Below the pieces are notes generated by a model. The model did no database searches. It was not told the origin of the DNA and worked only from the letters and a program-made list of their open reading frames with translations. From contig NZ_JANQCD010000001.1 of assembly GCF_026672275.1 (NCBI RefSeq), forward strand, positions 248,001 through 312,000: a DNA stretch of 64,000 nt, in the 5' to 3' direction. This DNA comes from Marinifilum sp. D737 (GTDB taxonomy: Bacteria > Bacteroidota > Bacteroidia > Bacteroidales > Marinifilaceae). How positions within the stretch are numbered: the first letter of the stretch is position 1; every line of letters starts with the position of its first letter. The translations under genes were made by a program, and so were the position numbers. Below, piece after piece: positions 54,701-62,585 of this stretch.

Positions 54701-54824
54701 TGAAAATTTATGGTTGAAAAATAAGCGTAAAGGGTTACAAAGTCAGGAAGCTTTTGATGGAACTACTTCGAATGCTTATACACCAAATCGTGTTTTCACT
54801 GTTGGTGTGAATGTTAAATTCTAA
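51672..54824 (+). CDS. SusC/RagA-type TonB-dependent transporter 2
   Basis: 1050 residues. Same architecture as the first copy: signal peptide, regulatory-like domain (24-100), plug (QPGAGPSIRIRGIGSYGASN, ILKDAGSTALYGNKAANGVV) and barrel ending VNVKF. The first 100 residues are nearly identical to copies 1 and 3, while the barrel has diverged, so ligand range probably differs. No STN domain. susD2 starts 17 bp downstream. Confidence 0.93.
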   Translation: MKKSLVSTLILMFIGLQGLLAQSREISGVVTSAEDGLSIPGVSVIVKGTTIGTSTDFDGKYSINVPEGENTLVFSFVGMTPQELAVTGTTMNVVMEAESIGMDEVIVVAYGTAKKGSMVGSAAQIGSNEISLRPISNVSNAVEGMTPGVQVASSSGQPGAGPSIRIRGIGSYGASNAPLYVVDQVPFTGSINTINPNDIESLTILKDAGSTALYGNKAANGVVLITTKSGKKGKGQFSFNASSGIVSRAQKEYSRLNPYEYYPIMWEAYRNGEYSGTDPDKLAAANLKATNDIYDELMSNPFDVANNAIVGVDGKINPNAKLLYGDDLDWEDAITRTGKRQNYDLSYGGATDKADYYVSMGYLKEEGYVIQSDFERYTGRARVNFQVNDRIKTGFNLNGALTKGNLAQAKSTQNSSFVNPFGFSRKMGPIYPIHQHNADGSYVLDENGNKVYDVTTTRPTDANNGRHIVAETKWNKDKEEVTTLGAKAYVDVNIIEGLKFTANVSIDQRHYYNTAYWNDKVGDGAPGGYLFKQYSKRTGVNINQLLNYTKTLNEVHNFNVLLGHESYKLKIDDFNGDKNGQILDGNHELINFVTINSLESSQDQYTTEGYFGRLNYDYDGKYLLSASFRRDGTSRFAKNRRWGNFWSAGIGWRIDRESFIENLTWINMLKFRASIGGVGNDRTTDSDGYQDYYIYQQLASLGKNNGSEPGTILDKLGAPNLEWESNISSDVALEFALFDKLSGSIEYFHRKSKNLLFSVPTPMSTGFESTKQNIGTMVNHGIEFGISYTPIDNDLRWTISTDVTSYKNEMKKLPQDEIISGSKKLSVGHSRYDYWLRDWYGVDPTDGSGLFVAEDATKAGVRILNQGTADEIAVTPDYNNAKYHYSGSAIPDFFGSLNNTFSYKNFDLSVMMTYSVGGKVLDYNYQDLMSSGTYGQALHRDILKRWQKPGDITDVPRMDPVNNSSFDARSDRWLVDASYVNLRQINLAYNFPSDMIKDLGLSQLRLYVSGENLWLKNKRKGLQSQEAFDGTTSNAYTPNRVFTVGVNVKF

Positions 54825-54841
54825 TTCGAAAAAAAAAGATA

Positions 54842-56350
54842 ATGAAAAGATATAATTTTTTAATCTATATACTGGTAGCACTATTGGGATTAGCTTCTTG
54901 TAGTGATGACTACCTAGATAAAAATCCAACTGATAAGATTGGTGGAGGCGATGCTACAAAAAATACGACCAATGCATGGGCTGCATTGAATGGTATACAC
55001 AGAGGTTTGTATGAAAGATATGATTACCAAGGTATGGGTGGTATTGGGGCCTTTTATATCAACGTTGATATTATGGGCGAAGATCAAGTGTACAATGCTA
55101 GTCAATGGCATATTGGTTTATATAAATGGCAATCTCATGTGAGTCAAACTAGTGCCTACAATGAATTTCCGTTTAAAATGTTCTATAAATTTATTGCGAA
55201 TGCGAATCCATTAATTAATGGTATGGATAATGCAGAAGGACCAGAAGTGGATAGAAAAGCTATTCAAGGTCAAGCATTACTTTATAGAGCTTGGTGTTAC
55301 CATAATTTGGTTCAGCTTTATGGTGGAAGATACGTAAAAGGTACTGCGAATGATCAATTAGGAGTTTCTCTTGTTTTAGAATCAAGCGAAGAAGGTATTG
55401 CACGTTCAACTGTTGGAAAGGTTTATGAGCAAATTAATGCTGATATTGATAAGGCAATAACTCTATTGGATGGATATGTGAGAAAGAATGTATCACATTT
55501 AGACTTAAATGTTGCTTATGGTTTGAAAGCGCGTGTTGCTCTAACAATGGGAGAATATGAAACAGCTGCAAATTTTGCAAAAAAGGCACAAGATGGATAT
55601 TCATTAATGGATGCTAATACATATGCGAACGGTTTTAGAGTCGATCCTAACCAAGAGTGCATGTGGGCTTCTGTTATTCAGGAAGATCAAACTGATAAGT
55701 GGGCGAATTTTGGAGCTTATATGTCACGTAACTTTAGTTCATCTGCGATTCGTGGTAATCCTCGTTCAATTTACTCAGTATTATATCACCAAATTTCAGA
55801 TACTGATGTGAGAAAGAAATTATGGTCTGAAGATGGAACTCATGCAGATTTACCATCAGATGTTGAACTATTATCAATTCATAAGCGTTTTCCATATACT
55901 AGTCAGAAATTTATTGCACCTAGTAATGCAGACAGTAGAGTTGCTGTTCCAAATATGAGAGTGGCGGAAATGTACTTAATAGAAGCTGAGGCATTAGCTA
56001 GACAGACTGGTAAATCAAGTGAAGCTGCTAAAGTATTATTTAATTTAGTGTCAACCAGAGATGCTGATTACACTGAAAGTACGAAAACTGGTGGAGATTT
56101 GATTGAAGAAATATTACTACACCGTCGAATTGAGCTTTGGGGTGAAGGTTTTAGATGGTTCGATTTGAAGAGATTAAATTTAGATTTAGATAGACGAACT
56201 AAAACTGTTAATGGTATTGAAGTGGAAACCAATCACAAAAATTCGTTAACTGCAGGAACATTTTATAAAGCCTCAGGTACTGACGAGTGGAATTGGGTAA
56301 TTCCAAAAGATGAGGTGGATGCCAATGATAGCTATGAAAAAACTAATTAA
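54842..56350 (+). CDS. SusD/RagB-type surface lipoprotein 2
   Basis: 502 residues. The lipoprotein signal ends GLASCSDDYLDKNPTD. Blocks LLYRAWCYHNLVQLYGGRYV, MRVAEMYLIEAEALARQTG and RIELWGEGFRWFDLKRLNLD identify the family. It partners SusC2 at the surface. A perfect hairpin terminator follows directly. Confidence 0.93.
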   Translation: MKRYNFLIYILVALLGLASCSDDYLDKNPTDKIGGGDATKNTTNAWAALNGIHRGLYERYDYQGMGGIGAFYINVDIMGEDQVYNASQWHIGLYKWQSHVSQTSAYNEFPFKMFYKFIANANPLINGMDNAEGPEVDRKAIQGQALLYRAWCYHNLVQLYGGRYVKGTANDQLGVSLVLESSEEGIARSTVGKVYEQINADIDKAITLLDGYVRKNVSHLDLNVAYGLKARVALTMGEYETAANFAKKAQDGYSLMDANTYANGFRVDPNQECMWASVIQEDQTDKWANFGAYMSRNFSSSAIRGNPRSIYSVLYHQISDTDVRKKLWSEDGTHADLPSDVELLSIHKRFPYTSQKFIAPSNADSRVAVPNMRVAEMYLIEAEALARQTGKSSEAAKVLFNLVSTRDADYTESTKTGGDLIEEILLHRRIELWGEGFRWFDLKRLNLDLDRRTKTVNGIEVETNHKNSLTAGTFYKASGTDEWNWVIPKDEVDANDSYEKTN

Positions 56351-56370
56351 TTAATAAATTAATAAATTTT

Positions 56371-56403
56371 AAGGGTTAACCGATATTGGTTAACCCTTTT
56401 TTG
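56371..56403 (+). terminator. Terminator of susCD pair 2
   Basis: AAGGGTTAACC pairs perfectly with GGTTAACCCTT, followed by a T-run. Its sequence is unrelated to the terminators at 51170 and 57146. Confidence 0.9.
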
Positions 56404-57145
56404 TATTTAATTTGTTGTAAATTCCTTCAAAAACTCATACAATATATGCCTTCAAAATAGTTTCCCCTTACAATTGTAATATACATCAATAATGCCTTAG
56501 CTAATATAAAAAGCAGATGCTATTATAGCTACCAATTAACTAGAGAACATTATCGCAATTGTTTCTGGGGTGGATACAGAGCCTTTAAAATTAAGAATAT
56601 GGCTCAATAAACTAAATGTACCTTTTAAATCTTGAAGTATCAATTGGGCACGAACGAGTTATTGGTAAAACTGAGCTGATATGAGAAGTGGATTATGTGC
56701 GTAACAATTGTTTTTAAAGCCATAAAAGTACATTTAGAGGCTTGCATACTTAGAAACAACAAATCTTGGCAGAATACCGCAGAAGTGTTATGAAGAATCA
56801 AAGAAAATTATGGGTTGTTAATTCACGACAATAGTTATTCCAAAGAAAGTTCTTTGCTAAATAATCTTATTCTTGAATTGGATGAAAGTAAGGATATCAA
56901 AGAGGCAATTCCCATTTTATTGCTAGCAGATTGGCATAACGAATTAAAATCTGCACAACAATCACTTCTCACTTTATGGAATGAACTTAGAGATGAACGA
57001 ATTAATAAACCAACATTGAACGTATTGCTGGTAAATCAAAAGTAGATATTAAGGAATTAAAACATATCAGTAAGTTTAAATTTATTTCAATATCGAAACC
57101 ATTCTCAAGAAAATAAGGGAGTTTTAGCTAGTTGACTTTATATAG
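56404..57145. other. Spacer between pairs 2 and 3
   Basis: About 740 bp between two terminators. The right half holds the DUF6261 remnant. The left part, to about 56680, shows no frame I can support, though residues such as LKYQLGTNELLVKLS in the remnant's frame may be its decayed beginning. Confidence 0.5.
56680..57045 (+). pseudogene. Remnant of a DUF6261-like gene
   Basis: The frame around 56710-57045 reads FKAIKVHLEACILRNNKSWQ, NTAEVL, a TGA at 56791-56793, and then RIKENYGLLIHDNSYSKESS and a long helix pair with LADWHNELKSAQQSLLTLWN. This is the helical pattern of DUF6261 proteins. A likely frameshift near 56708 (EVDYVRNN in another frame), the internal stop and the altered 3' end (KVDIKELKHISKF in another frame) show decay. 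It lies between the terminators of pair 2 and the leader of pair 3. Confidence 0.65.
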
Positions 57146-57184
57146 GAAGCTGTTCTGTTTAATTATCAGAATAGCTTCTTTTTT
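57146..57184 (+). terminator. Orphan terminator before the susC3 leader
   Basis: A 12-bp stem (GAAGCTGTTCTG with CAGAATAGCTTC, one G-T) and a T-run. It is closely related in sequence to the susD1 terminator (51170), but no intact gene precedes it. Confidence 0.8.
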
Positions 57185-57302
57185 ATGCATTTATATATTA
57201 AGAATATGGAGACCATTTTGGATTTAATTTGAATCTAAATATTAAAAAGGCTGAAAAAAAATTAACACTTGTAAGCTTGTATTTTTCTAATAAGATTTAT
57301 CT

Positions 57303-57318
57303 ACGCAAACGATTTAAG
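57303..57318. promoter_or_regulatory. LacI/PurR-like operator upstream of susC3
   Basis: ACGCAAACGATTTAAG fits the LacI-family consensus at 9 of 11 defined positions, 371 nt before the ATG. Confidence 0.45.
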
Positions 57319-57445
57319 TAACAAGGTTGAATATCAGTATGGTAGTTGAGTTTTAATTTGTAAGCTATTATAAACAAAAAGCTTTTATATTGTAAGTGAG
57401 TTTAAAGACAATTATTTAGAATTAAAAAGTTTGAAAAAAAAAAGA

Positions 57446-57476
57446 TTTGATTTTTTAAGAATTTTTTACACTTTTG
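57446..57476 (+). promoter_or_regulatory. Promoter of susC3
   Basis: TTTGA (57446-57450) and ACACTTTTG (57468-57476), 17 nt apart and 198 nt before the ATG. Confidence 0.5.
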
Positions 57477-57656
57477 ACGCCTCAGATTTGGTAGGGGTAT
57501 CGAAATCTGAGAGTTGGATATTTAATTTAGGGGTATTTTATTTTATTCAGCTTTTCTAAAAAAAAATATTCTAAAGGGAGAATATGCTTTCTATAATTCT
57601 AATGGGGAAATTAGTTTATAGAATTTACATATAGATGTGTATTAATTGTTAATTAA

Positions 57657-57748
57657 CCACTAACTAAAAATTTATGAAAAAAAGTTTAGTTTCGATGCTA
57701 ATCCTATTTTTTGTAGGATTGCAGGGCGTTCTAGCTCAAAGTCGAGAA
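57657..57748 (+). repeat. Direct repeat over susC3 start (92 bp)
   Basis: About 85 of 92 bases match the identical copies at 46335 and 51655. Downstream, this copy shares extra stretches with susC2 (TTTCAGGGGTGGT and GTAAAAGGTACAACCATCGG). Confidence 0.8.
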
Positions 57749-60733
57749 ATTTCAGGGGTGGTAACTGCAGCCGAAGATGGCTTGTCTGTTCCTGGCGTTT
57801 CCGTAATTGTAAAAGGTACAACCATCGGTACCACAACCGACTTCGATGGTAAATACTCTTTAAATGTTCCAGAAGGTGAAAATGTATTGGTTTTCTCTTT
57901 CGTAGGTATGACTACACAAGAAGTAGCTATTACTGGTTCAACTTTAAACGTTGTAATGGAAAATGAATCCATTGGTGTTGACGAAGTAATGGTTGTTGCT
58001 TATGGTACAGCAAAAAAATCTAGTTTTACTGGATCTGCTGCTCAAGTTAAAGCTGATGAATTAGCTAGTAAACCTGTGGTTTCTGTAACTCAGGCAATGG
58101 CTGGTATGGCATCAGGTGTTGAAGTATCCAGCGGTTCAGGTCAGCCTGGTTCTGCATCTTCAATCCGAATTAGAGGTATTGGTTCGATTAACTCTTCTAA
58201 TGAACCATTGTATGTTGTTGATGGAGTTGCTTTGACCAATGATAATATCAGTTTGGGATCAAGCTCAAACTTAGGAGCATTATCTTCTTTGAATCCAAAC
58301 GATATCCAGAGCATGACCATTTTGAAGGATGCTGCAGCGGCTGCATTGTATGGTTCTCGTGCTGCTAACGGTGTTGTTTTGATTACCACAAAAAGAGGTA
58401 AGGCAGGTAAAACTCAGTTCACTGTTAAATCAGAAATGGGGTTCTCTGATTTCGCAGTTAAAACATTAGAGTTAGCTACACCAAAAGAAGCATTTGATTA
58501 TAAAGTGTTAGGTTACAAGAATTACCTTGTTGAGTATAAAGATATGTCTGAAGAAGCTGCGCAAACAAAGGCATTAAGTGATATTGGTGGGTATTTTAGC
58601 CAATATGATCCAAACAGACCAGATTCTGATTATGACTGGGATGATGCACTATTCAGAACAGGTACAACTAAAAATGTAGAATTTTCTGCAGCTGGGGGTA
58701 ACGAAAAAACAAAATTCTTTGCTTCTTTAAGTTACCTTGAAACTGAAGGTGTAGCTATAGGTTCTGATTTCAACCGTGCTTCTGGTAGATTGAATTTAGA
58801 TCACAAAGCAAATGATTTAATTGAGTTTGGATTCAGCACTTCTTTGTCAAGAATGAAGCAAAATGTAATTCCTACAAATGGATATTACTATGTGAACCCA
58901 ATGTATGCAACTAGAACTTACCTAAATCAGTTAACTCCAATTACTAAGCCTGATGGTTCTTATGCTGAAGTTGAAGGAGGTAAAAAGCCAAACTTGGTAA
59001 AAGAGCAAGGTTTGAATGTAAATAAAAATGACATTTGGACATTGGCTAACCAAGGTTACTTGAAGTTGAACTTGATGAAAGGTTTAACATTTAAGTCGAC
59101 CAATAGTATGGACTTTACTCAGATGTACGGTTCTAAGTATTGGTCGCCTAAATCTCAGGATGGTGAAAGTTACGATGGTTATGCTTATGAAATGAATAAG
59201 AGAAGACTTAAGCTTTCTACTTCTAATATCGTAAACTATACAACTACTATTGAAGATGTTCATAACATTGATTTATTAGTTGGTTACGAAGCAGAAAAAC
59301 TTCAGGATAAAATGATGTATGCTGAAGGTAAAAACTTTCCGAATGATGTGAAGCAAAGTCTTGACGTTGCTGCCAAGCCTACAGGTGCATATTTTAATGC
59401 AGATGGTGATAGAATGCAGTCTGTATTATCAAGATTCAACTACAACTACGATAACAAATACTACGCTTCGTTCAGTTATAGAACTGATGCTAGTTCTCGT
59501 TTAGGTAGCAACAACCGTTGGGGACACTTCTACTCTGTTTCAGGATCTTGGAGAATTTCTTCAGAAGCATTCATGGATGATGTAATATTCGTTAATGACT
59601 GGAAATTAAGAGCTTCTTATGGTGCAAATGGTACGTTGCCATCATCATGGACTGGTGCATACGGACTATATTCATATGGTCAGGACTACAACGGTATCCC
59701 AGGTGCAACTTATTCACAAATTGCTAACCCGGACTTACAGTGGGAAAAGAACAATACTTTAAGTATTGCAACAGAAGCACGTCTTTTCGAGTTTTTAAAT
59801 GTTGAAATTGAATACTACAACAGAAAAACTTCTGACTTGTTACTACAAGTGCCAGTAACCAGAACTTCTGGATTTGGATACTATTGGGATAATGTAGGTG
59901 AAATGACTAACAAAGGTATCGAAGTTAGCATTACTTCTACTAATATTCAGAATGACGATTTCTCATGGACTACAAGATTAAATCTTGCTCATAATAAAAA
60001 CACTATCGACAAACTAGAAGGTGGTGATAATGTTGATAATTTCCCATACATTCTTAGAGAAGGAAAATCTTTCAACTCTATTTATATGAGAGATTGGGCA
60101 GGTGTTAACCCAGCGAACGGGCATGGACAGTGGTATGTTCTTGAAGATGAGAAGAGAGTAGACAAAGATAATGATGGACAGTGGGATATTACTGAAGAAA
60201 CTCGTTATGCAGGTAAGAAAATCGTTGGTGATGGTAGCCCGGATTTAACAGGATCTATCAACAACAGTATTTCATATAAGAATTTCGATTTATCATTCTT
60301 ATTTACATTCAAACTTGGTGGAGACGCTTATATCGATCCTTATTATTCGATTTTTGACGATGGAGCTAGCATTAACAAAGCAGTAACTAAAGAGCAGTTA
60401 AAAGACTACTGGACTCCAACCAACACAAATGCTAAATTACCTAAAGTAGTTTATTCAAGTCCTCAGAATACTCATTACAACTCATCTCGTAGATTGGAAG
60501 ATGCTTCTTACTTGCGCTTGAAGAGTATCAACTTAGGATATAGTCTTCCTACAGATCTAATTTCTAGAGTTGGTTTAACTAATGTTAGATTGTATGCAAG
60601 TGCAACTAACCTATGGACTTTAAGTAAAATTGATGGTTTTGATCCAGAAACAACTTCAAGAGGTACAGTATTGAATAACTTTGACTTCCCACCAGTGAAG
60701 ACTGTAACCTTTGGTTTACAAGTTAAATTCTAA
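57674..60733 (+). CDS. SusC/RagA-type TonB-dependent transporter 3
   Basis: 1019 residues. Signal peptide, regulatory-like domain (24-100), plug (QPGSASSIRIRGIGSINSSN, ILKDAAAAALYGSRAANGVV) and barrel ending LQVKF. Residues 830-841 (DKDNDGQWDITE) form a textbook EF-hand-type calcium loop in a late extracellular segment. No STN domain. susD3 follows after 59 bp. The ligand is not predictable here. Confidence 0.93.
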   Translation: MKKSLVSMLILFFVGLQGVLAQSREISGVVTAAEDGLSVPGVSVIVKGTTIGTTTDFDGKYSLNVPEGENVLVFSFVGMTTQEVAITGSTLNVVMENESIGVDEVMVVAYGTAKKSSFTGSAAQVKADELASKPVVSVTQAMAGMASGVEVSSGSGQPGSASSIRIRGIGSINSSNEPLYVVDGVALTNDNISLGSSSNLGALSSLNPNDIQSMTILKDAAAAALYGSRAANGVVLITTKRGKAGKTQFTVKSEMGFSDFAVKTLELATPKEAFDYKVLGYKNYLVEYKDMSEEAAQTKALSDIGGYFSQYDPNRPDSDYDWDDALFRTGTTKNVEFSAAGGNEKTKFFASLSYLETEGVAIGSDFNRASGRLNLDHKANDLIEFGFSTSLSRMKQNVIPTNGYYYVNPMYATRTYLNQLTPITKPDGSYAEVEGGKKPNLVKEQGLNVNKNDIWTLANQGYLKLNLMKGLTFKSTNSMDFTQMYGSKYWSPKSQDGESYDGYAYEMNKRRLKLSTSNIVNYTTTIEDVHNIDLLVGYEAEKLQDKMMYAEGKNFPNDVKQSLDVAAKPTGAYFNADGDRMQSVLSRFNYNYDNKYYASFSYRTDASSRLGSNNRWGHFYSVSGSWRISSEAFMDDVIFVNDWKLRASYGANGTLPSSWTGAYGLYSYGQDYNGIPGATYSQIANPDLQWEKNNTLSIATEARLFEFLNVEIEYYNRKTSDLLLQVPVTRTSGFGYYWDNVGEMTNKGIEVSITSTNIQNDDFSWTTRLNLAHNKNTIDKLEGGDNVDNFPYILREGKSFNSIYMRDWAGVNPANGHGQWYVLEDEKRVDKDNDGQWDITEETRYAGKKIVGDGSPDLTGSINNSISYKNFDLSFLFTFKLGGDAYIDPYYSIFDDGASINKAVTKEQLKDYWTPTNTNAKLPKVVYSSPQNTHYNSSRRLEDASYLRLKSINLGYSLPTDLISRVGLTNVRLYASATNLWTLSKIDGFDPETTSRGTVLNNFDFPPVKTVTFGLQVKF

Positions 60734-60792
60734 AGGAATTGAGTATCAAAATTCTTAATAAAGAAATTTTAAATTAACTGAAAAGAAAAGTG

Positions 60793-62235
60793 ATGAAAAG
60801 ATATATTATAATGTTAGGAGCTCTTCTGTCTTTGGGCATGATGTCATGTTCAGAAGAATGGATGGGAGATGTTATTCCAACGGATAAGTTAGAGGATAGC
60901 CAGGCATTTAATACCGTTAAAGATGGTAGAAATGCAGTAAATGGTGTATTGTCTTTGATGCAAAGTAGCTCTTATTATGGAGCAAATTACATTGTTTATG
61001 GTGACTTAAAAGCAACTGATGTACGTTCTTCAGCTATCAACAAGCGTGATGATGAAATGTACAGATATACTGAAACAACTGAGGCTGGTAACTCAAGTAT
61101 GTGGACTCAACCTTACAAATGTTTGGTTTCAGTGAACAATGCACTTGCGAACATGGATAAAATGGTAGCTGATGGTGCTGAAGAGGAAACTCAAAAAGCA
61201 GAAATTGAAGCTAACTTTTATGCTTTACGAGCTTTAATTCATTTTGATTTATTGAAAATTTTTGCGAGAGTTCCATCTTCAGTTGATAATCCAGCTGCGG
61301 AATTAGGTATTGTACACGCTGATCACGTGATTACAAAAGATGAGCAACCAGCTCGTAAAAACCTTGAGGAAGGTTATGCTTTCGTAATTAACGATTTGAC
61401 TAAGGCAATTGAATTAATGCCAGATGTTGCTACAGAAGGATGGTTCAACAAAACTGCAATGAAAGCTCTTTTGTCTAGAGTTTACCTTTTTAATGGTGAC
61501 AACCAATTGGCTTACGATCTTGCAAAAGAAGTAATTGCTGATAGCAATTATTCATTGGTTCCTTTCGGTGATTACCAAGCAAGCTGGACTAGCGCTTACA
61601 ACAATAAAGAAGCTTTATTCTCATTAATCAATACTGATGATGATAACCCAAGCCGTGAAGGTATTGGATACTTATGGAGTAAAGGTGGTTACAGCTCAAT
61701 GATGATTACTCTATCATTTAAAGATCTATTGTACTCAAATGCTAATGATGATCGTATTAAGGCAATTGAGGAAGATGTGCATAAAGACGATGACGGTAAC
61801 ATAACTGGAACGGATTACTTATGTATTAAGTATCCTGATGAATTTGCTAATAACTTGCACCTAATTCGTTTGTCAGAAATGTATTTTACTGCTGCTGAAG
61901 CAATTTATAAAGTAAATGCTGGTAACGCTGCAGAAGCTGCAACTTTGATCAACACTGTAATCGAGGCTCGTACTAACGAATCAGATGTACTTGCTGCTGG
62001 TGATATCAACATTGATAGAATCATTACAGAAAAGAGAAAAGAATTTATTGGTGAAGGACACGCATTCTTTGATTTAATGAGAAATAAGAAGGATGTTGTT
62101 AGAACTGGTGATGATCACCTGGTTGTTGCACCAATGAATATTGCATATAACGATTTCAAAACAATTCAACCAATTCCAAGACTTGAGTTGAATGTTAATG
62201 ATAATATTCAGCAAAACCCTGGTTATGCTGAGTAA
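60793..62235 (+). CDS. SusD/RagB-type surface lipoprotein 3
   Basis: 480 residues from ATG 60793 (a GTG one codon earlier is possible). The lipoprotein signal ends GMMSCSEEWMGDVIPTDK. NFYALRALIHFDLLKIFARV, HLIRLSEMYFTAAEAIYKVN and EKRKEFIGEGHAFFDLMRNK are the family blocks. It is the most divergent of the three SusD proteins and has the shorter, YP-type central region (LYSNANDDRIKAIEEDVHKD). A strong terminator follows. Confidence 0.92.
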   Translation: MKRYIIMLGALLSLGMMSCSEEWMGDVIPTDKLEDSQAFNTVKDGRNAVNGVLSLMQSSSYYGANYIVYGDLKATDVRSSAINKRDDEMYRYTETTEAGNSSMWTQPYKCLVSVNNALANMDKMVADGAEEETQKAEIEANFYALRALIHFDLLKIFARVPSSVDNPAAELGIVHADHVITKDEQPARKNLEEGYAFVINDLTKAIELMPDVATEGWFNKTAMKALLSRVYLFNGDNQLAYDLAKEVIADSNYSLVPFGDYQASWTSAYNNKEALFSLINTDDDNPSREGIGYLWSKGGYSSMMITLSFKDLLYSNANDDRIKAIEEDVHKDDDGNITGTDYLCIKYPDEFANNLHLIRLSEMYFTAAEAIYKVNAGNAAEAATLINTVIEARTNESDVLAAGDINIDRIITEKRKEFIGEGHAFFDLMRNKKDVVRTGDDHLVVAPMNIAYNDFKTIQPIPRLELNVNDNIQQNPGYAE

Positions 62236-62260
62236 ATCAGTAATCTTATAATTAATATTT

Positions 62261-62287
62261 GAGGCTACCATATGGTAGCCTCTTTTT
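62261..62287 (+). terminator. Terminator of susCD pair 3
   Basis: A perfect 22-nt palindrome (GAGGCTACCAT with its complement) directly followed by TTTTT. Confidence 0.9.
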
Positions 62288-62512
62288 ATTTATAGTGTTT
62301 TACTGAGTAAATACATTACTTATTTCAACTTTCAAAGTAACTGGTAGGATGATTTATCAAAATCTTAAATTTAGGAGTTGAGTGGGGGATGCAGTTCCAT
62401 TCAAAGGTGTTAAAATTATTGCCTTTTGGTCACTCAAGATCAAGCTTATTAAGACTTAATCAACTAAAAATCAGACTAATTTATATACATAAGTTAAGTG
62501 TAACTTTTTATA

Positions 62513-62528
62513 ATACAAACGTTTGCAA
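62513..62528. promoter_or_regulatory. LacI-like operator upstream of korA
   Basis: ATACAAACGTTTGCAA contains the perfect core CAAACGTTTG and fits the LacI-family consensus at 9 of 11 defined positions. It lies 27 nt upstream of the -33 element. Confidence 0.5.
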
Positions 62529-62555
62529 AAAGTAAGCGAAATTTCATTTTTTTTC

Positions 62556-62585
62556 TTGTCTAAAATTGGGGAAACGCTACCTTTA
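62556..62585 (+). promoter_or_regulatory. Promoter of korA
   Basis: TTG (62556-62558), 19 nt, then TACCTTTA (62578-62585): a good fit to the Bacteroidota promoter, about 106 nt before the ATG. Confidence 0.55.

Larger units (their letters stand above)
57185..57673 (+). other. Regulatory leader of susC pair 3
   Basis: No gene. Contains TTTGAATCTAAATATTAAAAA-like sequence, the LacI-like site (57303), TTGAATATCAGTATGGTA, the promoter (57446-57476), AGGGGTA at 57493 and 57529, and CTAAAGGGAGAAT at 57571, in the order and spacing of the susC2 leader. Confidence 0.6.

Noticed and set aside
46352-62235. Invertible promoter system for the susC genes
   Set aside because: All repeats are direct, not inverted, and no tyrosine or serine recombinase is present, so a Bacteroides-type inversion switch is not supported here.
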